Origin: Hyposmocoma kahamanoa
Taxonomy: Eukaryota; Arthropoda; Insecta; Lepidoptera; Cosmopterigidae
Direction: 5' to 3'
DNA: 64,000 nt
Assembly: GCF_003589595.1 (NCBI RefSeq)
Contig: NW_020653716.1
Span: 1 to 64,000 of the forward strand
Positions 1-10,172 of this stretch are shown piece by piece. Below the pieces are notes generated by a model that was not told where the DNA came from, made no database searches, and saw only the letters and a program-made list of their open reading frames with translations. The position numbers were made by a program, and so were the translations under genes. Numbering within the stretch: the stretch's first letter is position 1; the number at the start of each line of letters is the position of its first letter.

Positions 1-1631
1 GCATGTATCGCGTGAGCGGCTAGTGTCGTATTACACTTGGTACTGGGTCCGCGTGTTGTAATCAAATTATCGATATGTAGAAACTCTGTATCTAGAAACC
101 CGGTTTTGGTGTAGTTCAAAATATTTTTTTATTATACAATATAATATATTATGTTACAAACCATTTATGTTTACACATTGGTACCGCACCAATGTGTAAA
201 CATAAATTGTTTACAGGTAAAAGCTAACAATTTTGATTACTTAAATGTTTGGTCCCAACACTCGTAATAGTTTATTTAAATTTTCAATTTAAGTAAAAAC
301 TATATATTAATGGAAAAAAGGAAATATAGATAGAAGAGGTGTAGTGTCGATAATTTTACAATGCACATAAGTTCGTGGAGTATCAAATGAAGAATTTATG
401 AGATTGGAGATTTTCTTTAACTTATCTACACGTTTCCTATCTCCCTACTTGTTTATTATACGTCACTTTCATCCGCTTGAGTTCTTAGTTTTATCACAGG
501 CATGATTTATATTTGCAGTTTTTGTATTTATTTTTTTAGTTTCCCGCCGGATCCTTTTCAAAGGAGCAATGGACTGAAGCAGCCAGGCAGTAAAAGCTGG
601 GTACCTACTAAATGTAGCACCATTTGCTATAGGCATTTCATGACATCACATTAAATTATGCATAACAACCGAAAAATTCATTAAGAAATAAATCATTTGG
701 TTAATCAGGTAATATATGACATGAAACTCAGAGTCGCATTCACAAATTATAGACCACATCTAAATGTGAAAACATTTCTGAAGCATTGTCAGTTATTTTT
801 CGTCAAGTTTTCATGAAACAAATGATTCGCTTCTTCGCCTTCGGAAATAAGTATCTTCATTTTCTTGACAAGCTCGTCGACGCTATAGGTGTAGTCATGT
901 TTAGTCAGTTCAGAAAGAGGTAATTGTTGAACAAATATATCATATTTCAGAGAGAATAAAGATTTTTATGATGATCGTGTTTTAATATTTCAACCCTTCC
1001 AGTGATCCGATTGACTTGAAATCTAGTAGGTTAATAAAAGTACGATGACAGTATAATAAATCATTAATACTGTGATTGTAGCATGTAGCTACGTGTACGC
1101 ACGCCGGCGTAGCTAATATCAATTAATATTTGCGTGTAGTAAAACCTTATGCGTATTTGGTAACAAATGTGTGCGTGTAAAAGTCAGCTACGCTAGTTCT
1201 CGAAGAAATTGCTTTAAATACTGTTTTCATATACTCCGTGGTTAACCCTAATTATATCAAGTTTATAGCAATGCCTAGTTCAATATTCCGCTAGTTATGA
1301 AACATAATGTCGATATTCCCTATCTGTAGATTGTCAACTTTTTGCTTTTTTTCCAAGAAGTTTATATTCATAGGATTGTTAGCTTTTATGTGACTAGTAA
1401 TAATAAAACCTTATTAGATCCAAATAAGTTTAAATTTTTGTTGTGAGTGACGATAATTTATAACCAATCAAAATTATGTTATCTTAGTACTAATGTAAGA
1501 TTACGTTTTCAAATGTGTGCGTGTGGCGACACCGATTTTGACACAAAAGTTGCCTTATGCCATTTCCATTCTTTTCTTTCTTCCGTGGTGACGATGCTTG
1601 AAATATGATGGCATATTTGACAATTTTTTTT
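1..1631. other. AT-rich stretch without recognisable gene
   Basis: No coding signal or recognisable transposase is visible. The stretch holds a perfect 20-bp hairpin near its left end (listed separately) and a weaker inverted motif, TAGCTACG ... CGTAGCTA, near 1085-1115. The rest looks like unassigned AT-rich non-coding DNA. Confidence 0.6.
163..207. repeat. Perfect 20-bp hairpin
   Basis: The arms 163-182 (ATTTATGTTTACACATTGGT) and 188-207 are exact reverse complements over 20 bases, separated by a 5-base loop. Such a structure is most often a MITE end pair or a very small foldback. No flanking duplication or second copy was found in the window. Confidence 0.85.
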
Positions 1632-1922
1632 ATAATACCAAATGATGGCACGAACAAGTCGTGGGCTTGATAGTAAGCGACACGCCTGTCTATAATAGCT
1701 GCAATACCACTCAGTGCTTTAAATCGTCAAGATCTGAGGGGCGCTGGCACTGCGCTCGTTACCCTGAGACATAAGTTGAAAGAATCATCTGCTTGTAATC
1801 TCACCAGCACCTTTACCCTTCACAATCGAAATGCAATGCTCACATTACTGGTCGGCAGTAAAAATAAGTATGGTGGTAGTACTTCCGCGGGCGAACTAAA
1901 TCACAAGAAGCTCTACTGCAAC
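1632..1922 (+). repeat. Family A interspersed repeat, near full length
   Basis: This copy runs from the left end (ATACCAAATGA then ACGAACAAGTCGTG), through the conserved core GCGACACGCCTGTC and CACTCAGTGCTTTAAATCG, to the right end (TCACAAGAAGCTCTACTGC). It aligns with 13 other copies in this window. There is no tRNA A/B box, no clear terminal inverted repeat and no ORF, so the class (SINE, MITE or Helitron-derived) is unresolved. Confidence 0.85.
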
Positions 1923-2051
1923 AAATGTTGTTTGGTGTAGCCTGAAGGATGTTTACAGGATAATTAATTATAGAATATAATAAAAAAATGAAACCATACA
2001 TATTTATGATTATAAGTTGTGCATTTCGTTTTACTTTTGCGACTACTCAAT

Positions 2052-2273
2052 CTATGTGGGGCGCACTATAAGGTCGGGACTGTACGCGGGATGGCTCATA
2101 AGGTTGTTCACCTTCAAAAACTCATTTTTCTGTCTGGCCGTGTGAGAACTGGCATTATCGTAGTTCAAGATGATATGTCGTTTACGGTTATTTTTACGGA
2201 GTTTGTCAATAACTTCCGGCAAACAAATGGTCGTGTACCAATCACTATTCACGACAACGGCTCTCCAAAGCAA
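2052..2273 (-). pseudogene. mariner transposase C-terminal remnant
   Basis: The 73-residue minus-strand frame contains NYDNASSHTA (residues 38-47) and HPAYSPDL (residues 62-69). These match the second and third catalytic aspartates of mariner DDE/D transposases. The spacing between the two aspartates is 27 residues rather than the 34 typical of mariner, which indicates a small internal deletion. The reading frame runs out into the terminal inverted repeat. No catalytically competent protein is possible. The assignment to the mariner family is firm; the subfamily is not determined. Confidence 0.88.
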
Positions 2274-2479
2274 CAGTAGCCACGTGTCCAGTTTTATTAA
2301 AAAAAAGCAATCATCCGCTTAGAAGCCCTTTGCACGCGCGCCACGTTGGTTGGTTTCGGCTCATCTTGAAATACCCATACGCTCGATTGCTACTTTGTTT
2401 TGGGACCGCAACTATAAATCGATATTTCGTTACTTGTTACTATGTTTCACATCAAATTTGACGCCCCTTCGTTGAATCT

Positions 2480-3040
2480 GGTAAGCATGGCATTGCACCA
2501 AGTGACGCGATCCGTTTTTTGAGCCTGAGTCAAATTATGTGGATCCCACACCGAGGGCGCAGCTTTTTCACATCCAAACGTTTATGTAGTATTGATTGTA
2601 TTTGACTCATGCCTATGCATAAAGATTTCATGAGCCCGAAAGAGCCCGAATTTCATGGTATGTCTGTCTGTTTTGATCATACGGCGCATAGCATCGATGT
2701 TTTTGTTGTTCACAGCAGTGGACAGGCGATAAATAGCCGTCTTTCATGATGTTTTATCGCCAAAACGGTTTTAAGCCGAGCGAAGCTCCGCTGAACTGTT
2801 AAATTACACTTAGGGTCATATTCCAGAACTGTACTCAATGCTCAAGTCGGGATTTGACCAGACTTGAGTATGATTTCAAGCACTGGAAATACGACCCTAA
2901 TGGCAAGGACTTGAGTATGATTTTCAGTGCTCACTGCAATACTCAAGCCCTGACTTGAGCATTGAGCACAGTTGTGGAACCTTTAAAGTCGTAGAAAATT
3001 ATACAACGAAAATTTTCAAGAGTTAAATCCATGGTGATGT
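2480..3040 (-). pseudogene. mariner transposase N-terminal remnant, interrupted
   Basis: This segment aligns over most of its length with the mariner copy at 15529-16338. On the minus strand the probable start is at the ATGGATTTAACTC near 3030. It is followed by a frame resembling LENFRCIIFYDFK, which the nested MITE (2813-2982) interrupts. Beyond the MITE the frame resumes toward a helix-turn-helix DNA-binding region. Several frame breaks are present. The function in intact relatives is recognition of the terminal inverted repeats during cut-and-paste transposition. Confidence 0.7.
2813..2982. mobile_element. 170-bp MITE nested in mariner, TTA target duplication
   Basis: The outer ~40 bp on each side are inverted repeats sharing CTCAATGCTCAAGTC and the inner GACTTGAG motif. 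TTA occurs immediately outside both ends (2810-2812 and 2983-2985). The uninterrupted sister sequence at 16111-16125 reads TACACTTAAAGTCG, which is the empty site with a single TTA. A 3-bp TTA duplication is the signature of PIF/Harbinger MITEs. The element has no coding capacity. Confidence 0.88.
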
Positions 3041-3205
3041 AGACAACCAATTTCTAAAATAACGTCACAATGTAAAAACAAGTGACAGTCAGATGAAACG
3101 AACTGTATTGTACAGGCAAAGAGTTCCATTTTCAAGTGTTGTAATTACTTTTTAAATATTGTTTATGGAAGTGGCCAGTTCCGGAAACTTATAGTGCGCC
3201 CTATG

Positions 3206-4734
3206 TATCCTCAAATTCGTAAGAAAACAACAATACAATAACAATAAACTAATTAGAAATCGATTCTGCTTTTCAAAATCGAATTTTCTTTTTTACAAAC
3301 TGTATATCATCGTTCCACTTAGGTAAAAGCCTCGTCTGTTTAGGCACTGAATACCTACAAACAGAGAATCTCTCCAAGAGCGTTCAAAAAGGCTCACTGA
3401 AATCTATCTTCAAAATAAAATTTCGTTCAGTGCGAATGAAATTGAATTCCATCCGCATCCGAGAAAGTCTTTATTAATCCCATGGAAGGTCACGCAAAGA
3501 ACAGCGACCCGTGCGTGAATTGCTAAGGTTGACATATTTCGAATTGGTACAGAAGCGGGAGAGGCAAAACGGGCGTAATCTTCTTTTGATTAAGTCATAG
3601 AATAACTAATAGACATTTCAATGTCCCAGTAGATGAATGATATTTCTTGATTCTCTATAATCTTGTCTTTTTTCTGATTCTCTTTTTTCTAGTGTGTTAC
3701 GAAAATGTGTTTCCTGAGAGGTTACTCGGTGAAGGAATGTACTGTGCACATATACAGTATTAAAGTTCCGTGGTGGATTGTATCGTAAAACTCTTCTTAA
3801 AGGCAACTTGTTCTCCATAGAGGGACGTGTAGTTTATTATGTAAACTGACCAGGGGCTGGTTTCGCACAGTCTGATTAACTTATATATATAGGTCAGATG
3901 TATGGTTCGCATATTGATATGTTGTACTAAAATATCCATATTCCAGAACGCCTAACCTGCAATTTATCTAGATCGCAATGACTAATTGCTCAAAAATAAT
4001 AGTTGCAAAATGACTGAACGATTCATAATCAGCGGAATCCTATAACGACTGTTTTGGTAACCGTTCAGAAGTCCGAAATTACATTTGTCCGAAATAACGT
4101 TTGCTTGAATTTTCATAATTCTAAATACGGATTTATAAAAAAACCCGTTATTATTTTAGTATATTTTGGAGTGTTATCGCAAAGAAAAAATTTGATAAAG
4201 TTAGTTTTGTTTTACAATATTTCTAAAAAAAGTTTTCTGGAGAAAATTACTTTCGGGGTAATAAATATTGGACTAAACATAGCTTTTGGCATAAATTTCA
4301 ATGGCCTGTATATGAAATCAAGCTGCGGGCCGGAAGAAATTTTCAGGTTATTTGGGCGAAAAGTAAGATTGCCATTTGTGTGGACATAAACATTGGGCTA
4401 GATTGACACGATAAAGCTTTTATTATACAACGTCTAGCAGTGAATGGGCTGAGACACGCGCTCAAAATCTGAATTCAACACTATGCCACTTACGGATAAA
4501 CAAGGATAAAAGTCGCAAGTGTATAATACTCAGCGTGCTCTGACTACATAATACATTTTTTATCAATCTGTATAGAAAATATCTATACAGGTTGACTAGG
4601 ATAGGCCTTCAAGTTGCGAATAATAAGTAACTAATTTCTGCTACAAATAACTAGTGCACTGCCGTCAAAAACCTTTAGGTTTGGTTTGACAAGCGAAATA
4701 TGTACTTTTATTAAAAATATCGCACATTATGTAG
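3206..4734. other. AT-rich stretch, no gene recognised
   Basis: A 111-codon open frame at 4054-4389 is AT-driven and matches nothing I recognise. A short hairpin, CTGTATAGA ... TCTATACAG, sits at 4569-4591. Nothing else is supported. Confidence 0.5.
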
Positions 4735-4737
4735 AAA

Positions 4738-4875
4738 TCAGGTCACATCTGAAATGTTACATTTTTTCAGGAGATAGATTTAAAGATTGTACGAAGATAA
4801 TCGAAGCCCATAGCTTTTTTATACCTAAATAGAAAGTTATAAAATTTTGCATATACATCATTTGTCTCATGTACT
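4738..4875 (+). repeat. Repeat H, copy 1
   Basis: The segment CATCTGAAATGTTACATTTT, followed by an AGGAGATAGATTTAAAGATTGTACGA-like tract, aligns with 52742-52885. It is an AT-rich interspersed repeat of unknown class, with no ORF and no terminal repeats visible. Confidence 0.5.
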
Positions 4876-5037
4876 ACATTTTTATTATTATCAATTTGTT
4901 GTGATATTAGAACTTTTACCTTACGATCACATGTAGTTTTATTATTACCTAGGGTACAATATATAATGTTTTGCAGCCTTTAACGAATAATTCGTCCTAA
5001 GTAACTATACCTAGCTAAATAAACTCGTATATGTAAC

Positions 5038-5222
5038 TGCCTCCGCCAAACGGTTACCATGCTGGATTGCCACGCAGAGGTCGCGGGTTTGATTCCTGGG
5101 CCGAGATAAATATTTGTATGACCTACATTTACTTCTCTCGTGAGTTTGGATGTAATTTGTAGTTGTGTTTGTGTGTGTCCATGGCACCCGCTATACAGGT
5201 TTTCCCTAGTGTCAGCCTGTAC
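5038..5222 (+). repeat. SINE1 (tRNA-derived), copy
   Basis: The head has an A-box-like segment (CCAAACGGTTACCATG) and a B box (GGTTTGATTCC), the internal RNA polymerase III promoter pattern of tRNA-derived SINEs. It is followed by the family tail (AATATTTGTATGACCTACAT ... GTCCATGGCACCCG ... TTTCCCTAGTG). Substitutions in both boxes suggest an old copy. Confidence 0.85.
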
Positions 5223-5515
5223 TATTTCTTCTTCCGGTATTTATACGGAATCAACATGAATAGTATAGGTAACACTTATCGCAAAAAACATATATCCTGC
5301 AGTGTCGGACAAACCCGCCAATTACTCTCTCACCGTCAAATCTGAGCCCTCAAATTTATTATGTGCGAAAAGATTGTGGCAACATTTTACTTCACACCTA
5401 TGACCAAATTACCTGCTTTCCCGTGGGGAGGCGATACGTTAACAGATTACCTTTTTGAAATATAGCCCGATACGATAAGTACAGGTTGTTCTAATTTTAC
5501 AGCTATTTAAATTAA

Positions 5516-5808
5516 GCAATAGAGCTCTTTGTGTGTTCGTCCAGGAAAGTACCGCCCCTTACCTATTTCTGCCGCCAAGCAGTAATGTGAGCTAATGCTC
5601 ACGCAGTAATCTGCGTTCCGGTTTTGAATGGCGCTGGTGAACTTACAGGTACATGGAACTGTCAACTTGTATTTCAAGGTGACGGGCGCAGTGACAGTGC
5701 CCATCAGATCTATGTGATTTAAAGCTTTAAGTGGCACTGCAAACAATTACGGACAGGCGTGTTGCTTACCAACAGGCGCACGACTTGTTCATCCCGTCTC
5801 TTGGTACT
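5516..5808 (-). repeat. Family A repeat, near full length
   Basis: The copy lies in reverse orientation, from the right end (GAGCTCTTTGTGTGTTCG) to the left end (CACGACTTGTTCATCCCGTC, then TTGGTAC). Core blocks such as GTGGCACTGCAA and ACAGGCGTGTTGCTTACCA are conserved with the other copies. Confidence 0.85.
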
Positions 5809-6221
5809 TGGTACATTGTTTCCCGTCTAAAGAAACCGGCATTACGATCCAGGTTCTTGTTTTATTGCGTCTAAAAACTTAATCTTGTCAACACACTGTA
5901 TAAACAAGCAGATATTAGCTTAATTCCAGGAGTCGAGTCACGACGTCGCAATACGAAACATCTGCCGCCCACTTATTTCGTCCCACTGATTTATGGAATA
6001 ATTTTCCGAAATTACAACGCCAGACTGACAAGCCTAATTAAAACAAAATACGGTTGACAATAGAGTGAAAGAGCTGATTAATTGGGAAAGATACAAACAA
6101 AACATGATTACTTAGGAAGAACACTTAATTCAGTTTTTTTTTCGTTACAATATAAGTTTGATAGTCGATATCAAAGTAAAACACCTGGCCGTAGATATTA
6201 CAACATCGAACTTTAGATACT

Positions 6222-6577
6222 CTCAGTACAGAGTACTAAAAAAAACAACCTCAAAACTTGCGAAATATTTTTGGAATATACGGAGACGTACACACGGGTC
6301 ACTCGTTAGCGCTGTACTATTTCAGCTTTCTAATTTGTGATTTCAGTGCAAACGAGAGTTGATATTGAAAAGTGATAAAAGCCCTTTCGCCTGATGAGTG
6401 GCTAGGGATGGATGGCCCTTATTTCGTCTGTATTTTTGGTTATATACTCGATGAGATGCCACGACATCTACGCGCATTTGATTTGGCCACTAAATTACCG
6501 AAATGGAAAGTCAATCCTATCCCCGGCGATATACAAAAAAAAGTTTAATTGAGAACCTCCTCTTTTGAATACGGTTA
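6222..6577 (-). repeat. Family F repeat, chimeric copy
   Basis: Both family F ends are present in reverse (CTCTCAGTACAGAGTACTAA on the left, GAGAACCTCCTCTTTTGAAT on the right). The middle (about 6260-6535) is unrelated to complete family F copies. It starts with a 30-bp block (TGGAATATACGGAGACGTAC) also seen at 12983-13020 and 63755-63800. The interior therefore appears replaced or inserted. Confidence 0.65.
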
Positions 6578-6760
6578 ACAAATATTACAAAATAATTTTT
6601 ACATTTTGCACATAATAAGTTTGAAAACTGGACGATGCGTGAATTTCAATTCTCGTTTTTGGCCAACGTAAGACGAAAAAACGAGGACGTTCTCAAAGCG
6701 ACTGTATTTTTTTGTGTATGTTAATATAATTGTAAGTCAATGATGTTAAGCGATTTTTTT

Positions 6761-6966
6761 AACCGCTTTTGTTGTTTTTTTTGTTGGAAAGAGGATACCT
6801 CAGCATTGATCCCATTTAAATTTGAAGAAAATATTCCATCTCTAAGGGCAGCAAGTTAGGAGATAGATTAGGTTTATTGGATTTGAACCACTATCCGTCA
6901 ACCGTCTTCAATAAAACTTGGCAAATAGATGTAATTCCACAAACTTTTGAAGTTTTTTTTTATAAA
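6761..6966 (+). repeat. Family F repeat, partial
   Basis: This copy carries the core GTTGGAAAGAGGATACCTCA, CCCATTTAAATTTGAAGAAA and the 3' block AATAAAACTTGGCAAATAGA followed by CTTTTGAAG. It has internal deletions compared with 62297-62717. Confidence 0.75.
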
Positions 6967-7547
6967 AAAGATGTCATTATTACTTGCTATTTACATTGCA
7001 AGTATTATTTATTGAGCTACACCTGAATTTTTCCAACCCAACCGTTACAAAATCATTATTACATTCATAATTTTCCCCAATCCAAAGTTACTGAGAGTGC
7101 ACCGAGGAACGGTCAGCACATTCGTTCATATCTTTTCCTAATTTTCATTAGAAGTTGGTGTGAGAATCGTCTACGTAATGTTCCGGCTTTATCTTTATAG
7201 GGTTCCAGATTACGCTCTCTAGCACCGACAATTTGATTACGTTGGCGGTAACACGTGAAGCACATGTGCCTGACGTTCATATCACTGCGGTTTTTACATA
7301 TTAGTTCCCTCCATTTCCCATAATTCCTAAAGCAAATTTGACGTCACTTCGCATTGCGTAAAGTTCCTGTTTTATCTTTATAGCATTCGTGATTGCTAGA
7401 GGGGTAAATTTGATTAGCTCGCAGGTATGTGCGACATTTTATTTATTTATATTTATTTGGAACATTTGGAGCCACCATGAGGGTTATAATGAAACAAGCG
7501 TGGCTAGAAGATGACTTGTCAAAGAAGAAAAGAAGAGTTCATCCAGT
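6967..7547. other. Unassigned, with a weak direct repeat
   Basis: The segments around 7175-7240 and 7358-7420 share a TTTATCTTTATAG core and a similar order of motifs, so they look like an old ~180-bp direct duplication. No gene is visible. Confidence 0.4.
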
Positions 7548-7745
7548 GTAGTACTGGCACCTTACCTATTTCTGCAGCCAAGCAGTAATGTCAGCATTTT
7601 TGTGTTCCGGTTTTGAAGGGTAAGGGTGCTGCTGAAATTACAGGCACAAGGTACTTGTCAACTTATGTCTCAGGGTGACTACTCCTCAGATCTTTACGAT
7701 TTAAAGCTCTGAGTGGCACTGCAACTGTTATGCATAGACGTGACG
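7548..7745 (-). repeat. Family A repeat, right end and left third missing
   Basis: The core is conserved in reverse (ACCTATTTCTGCAGCCAAGC, AAGGGTGCTGCTGAAATTAC, CTCTGAGTGGCACTGCAACT). The copy stops shortly after the block equivalent to the GCGACACGCC region. Confidence 0.8.
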
Positions 7746-8377
7746 AAAATTGTTAGGAACATTTTGTACTTATTTTTTTGTGAATTTCATAGTATTCATT
7801 TAAATAGTTTTAGATCATATAGTGGTCCCCAAAATAAATGACTTAAGAAAATAATAGGGCAGTCAGAATATTAGAGGGTGCGGTGAGGGAATGACGGTGA
7901 AGGAATGACGAATTCAAAATAAACCAAAACTTAGGGTTGAGAACAGTGAGACCAAGAAGAATGTACTTTGCGCGCAACAAAGAGTATAAGAATTTATATT
8001 GTATTGTACAGGTAGAAAATATACGTTTAATAAAAATCAACCTTCTCGCGATGAATATAAAGTGTATATTGTATTTTATTTAGTCGGGTTTCAGTTTTTA
8101 ATCAAAAGGCGCCTCATATTCTTAGATTTAAAGTTGGTTTTCAGGGTGTTCACGGTAATCGTAATTATATTTTGTGGGCGATAACTATTTATTATCAATT
8201 TCTCAAATTTCACTAACGTTTTTGTTTTTCTAGTCAGCCGCTGGTAGCAGTAAAGGTACCTGGCTAAATTAAAAAAAACTTTTATAGATTTCTCACAGAT
8301 GGCGCTACGGCACAAAAGTCATTAAAAAACAAAATCAAAGATCTGCAACCAGCTTATAGGAAAATTCGTAAATCTGT
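7746..8377. other. AT-rich, no gene recognised
   Basis: Short open frames on both strands overlap each other and show no recognisable motif. Nothing else is supported. Confidence 0.5.
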
Positions 8378-8505
8378 CGGTTCGTTCCGTAGTTCAGTTA
8401 GGAGAGTGTGTGTGACACGGAAGGACTTTTTCTTAGTGTTCGATCTTTGTATTAATAATTAAAACAAACTAGTGGAGTAATTCCAGAAAAAATAATCCTA
8501 ACTTA
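8378..8505 (+). repeat. SINE2 copy with shortened head
   Basis: The tRNA-like head is reduced (GTTCGTTCCGTAGTTCAGTT, then GTGTGTGACACGGAAGG, with the B box lost). It joins the diagnostic tail GTGTTCGATCTTTGTATTAA ... ACAAACTAGTGGAGTAATTC. The same tail occurs in reverse at 30543-30640, 53011-53102 and 55960-56020. Confidence 0.75.
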
Positions 8506-8518
8506 ACAATACGCAGAT

Positions 8519-8690
8519 ATAGGAAATGAAACTATTTCTCCGGATTTAAATCGCGTATATTTGTTTTTTCAAACAAACCGACGTTTCAGTCAACCGTGAC
8601 CATGGGACCTGTAAAGGGCCCGAAACGTCGGTTTGTTTGAAAAAACAAATATAAGCGATTTAAATCCGGAAAAATAGTTTCATTTCCTAT
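8519..8690. mobile_element. Hairpin MITE, copy 1 (69-bp arms)
   Basis: Arms 8519-8587 and 8622-8690 are reverse complements over 69 bp with two mismatches, around a 34-bp loop containing GTGACCATGGGACC. The arms include GGATTTAAATCGCG and CAAACAAACCGACGTTTC. The sequence directly after the right arm (GTGTAACAATCGCGAAAACC) is also shared with the second copy at 24655-24875, so the true repeat extends at least 30 bp past the hairpin. Confidence 0.9.
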
Positions 8691-8721
8691 GTGTAACAAT
8701 CGCGAAAACCTAAGAACTCAA

Positions 8722-9366
8722 TACGTAGATACCTTTCATCAGGGTGAAGTTAACGTTAAATAATCTTTATTTCATAAGTAACAAACTACACTGGAAATCG
8801 TCGTATTGATTACACTCTACTGCTCATTCGTAAGGCAGATTCCCCTGATAAGAATGCGTAAGAAACTCTAGGGGTAGGCAAAAACAAGAGCTTTTCTTTT
8901 CATAGCTTTCACCTCATCAAGAAGCATCAATGCTTTCACAAGCTCGTCAGTTTCGTCAATGTTTCATTCATTATGTGTATACCTTTATTTTTTTTTTGTA
9001 ATTTAATGAGTTCAGTTAATAAAAAATATATATACTATATAAAAACTTAAGTTTCATTCAGGCGACAATTTCGTGCTTACGTAAATACGCAAGGGAAAAA
9101 TAAATAACTAAAAGTTATTGAAAATTAAATAGATATGGTAAAAAAAAGTACTGCAACTAGCGTGCGAGCAATGGACGAGTCATAAAAATTTATTCCCCCG
9201 CACTCTCGTAAACAGTGCGTGTAAAGTTGGCGGCACGTTATGCAACCGCGTTGCGGTCGCTGCCATTGAATGCTGTTTTTTATACGCTATGCGCCTTTGT
9301 CGACTGTTTTGGCTGACTAAAGGGAACATGGAGGTATTTTTCAGATTGAAATCAGAGCTAACCGTA
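8722..9366. other. Unassigned stretch
   Basis: The sequence is AT-rich with a modestly CpG-richer patch near 9220-9310. No gene or repeat family is recognised. Confidence 0.45.
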
Positions 9367-9387
9367 ATGAATAGAATAGAATAGAAT
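9367..9387. repeat. (AATAG)n microsatellite, LINE 3' tail
   Basis: Four units of AATAG/ATAGA occur directly beyond the AATAAA of the minus-strand LINE. This is the tandem-repeat tail common in CR1-type LINEs. Confidence 0.8.
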
Positions 9388-9533
9388 CGTTTATTTCATG
9401 TTATCAATGTCACAATATTACGATTGGAAATACAATGTCAAGGGATAACTATGATCGTCAGTAATAAAATTATAATAATAATAATGAATATAAAATAAAG
9501 TAGTATAACTACTGCTTGTCGAATAAAATAAAA

Positions 9534-10172
9534 TTAAAATTGTTTCAAAAGAAACTCATCGACACTGTACAATTCAATATCCAATAAAAGGATTTTTAGT
9601 CGGGTACAAAACGTTTCATCGTTTCTAACACTTTTCAGGTCTGTGGGTAGATGTTTGTAGAATCGGGGACCTATTACCCGCGGATTTCTAGTTGCAAGTT
9701 CGGTACGGTGGGCAACGGATTTTAGTGTTCCCGCGTTTCGTAACGCTCGGCCTCCGCCCGTACGTCGCTCATAAGTAGCCAAGTTTTGACGCGCATAAAC
9801 TATTATATCATAAATATATTGTGAGTACATGGTCATTATATTGTACTTCTTAAAAAGGTTTCTGCAGGTTGTTCTTAGTGCACGTTTTTGAAGAATAAAT
9901 ACCCTAATCGACTCAGTTGAATTACCCCACAGTGTGATGCCATAAGACATCAACGAATGAAAATATGCATAATACGTCTGCCTCAATACCACATTGGAGA
10001 CAAGAGGACGCAGTTTCCTCAGTGCGTATGCAGCACTTCCAAGTTTTTGACATAGAGTTTGTATATGTGACTTCCAATTCAAATTTGAGTCTAGCGTTAA
10101 ACCCAAGAATTTACAGGTGTTACATAATGGAACAATGGAGGTAATAATTGGCCTTGTTATAGAATTTCTTCC
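9534..10172 (-). pseudogene. LINE ORF2 C-terminal region after the in-frame stop
   Basis: Directly after the TGA, 22 codons of the same frame lead into LGLTLDSNLNWKSHIQ, then YYAYFHSLMSYGITLWGNST. This is the thumb/C-terminal signature that follows the RT in CR1/Jockey-like LINEs. The frame stays open to the stop at 9534, near the LINE 3' UTR. Its position, frame and content show that it belongs with the RT above and is not a separate gene. Confidence 0.88.

Larger units (their letters stand above)
2055..3205 (-). mobile_element. mariner-type transposon, copy 1 (decayed, with nested MITE)
   Basis: The ends carry inverted repeats sharing GGGCGCACTATAAG, and a TA dinucleotide flanks each side (2053-2054 and 3206-3207), as expected for Tc1/mariner. 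Read on the minus strand, the right part (about 3030 down to 2480) encodes the N-terminal half of a mariner transposase and the left part (about 2273-2060) its catalytic C-terminal half. The span is 1,151 bp including a 170-bp MITE, so about 980 bp is original sequence, against roughly 1.3 kb for intact mariners. Internal deletions and stops make it non-autonomous. A related copy lies at 15529-16338. Confidence 0.88.

Noticed and set aside
4054..4389. 111-codon open frame
   Set aside because: AT-driven composition, no recognisable domain, no homologous copy in the window and no splice or promoter context.
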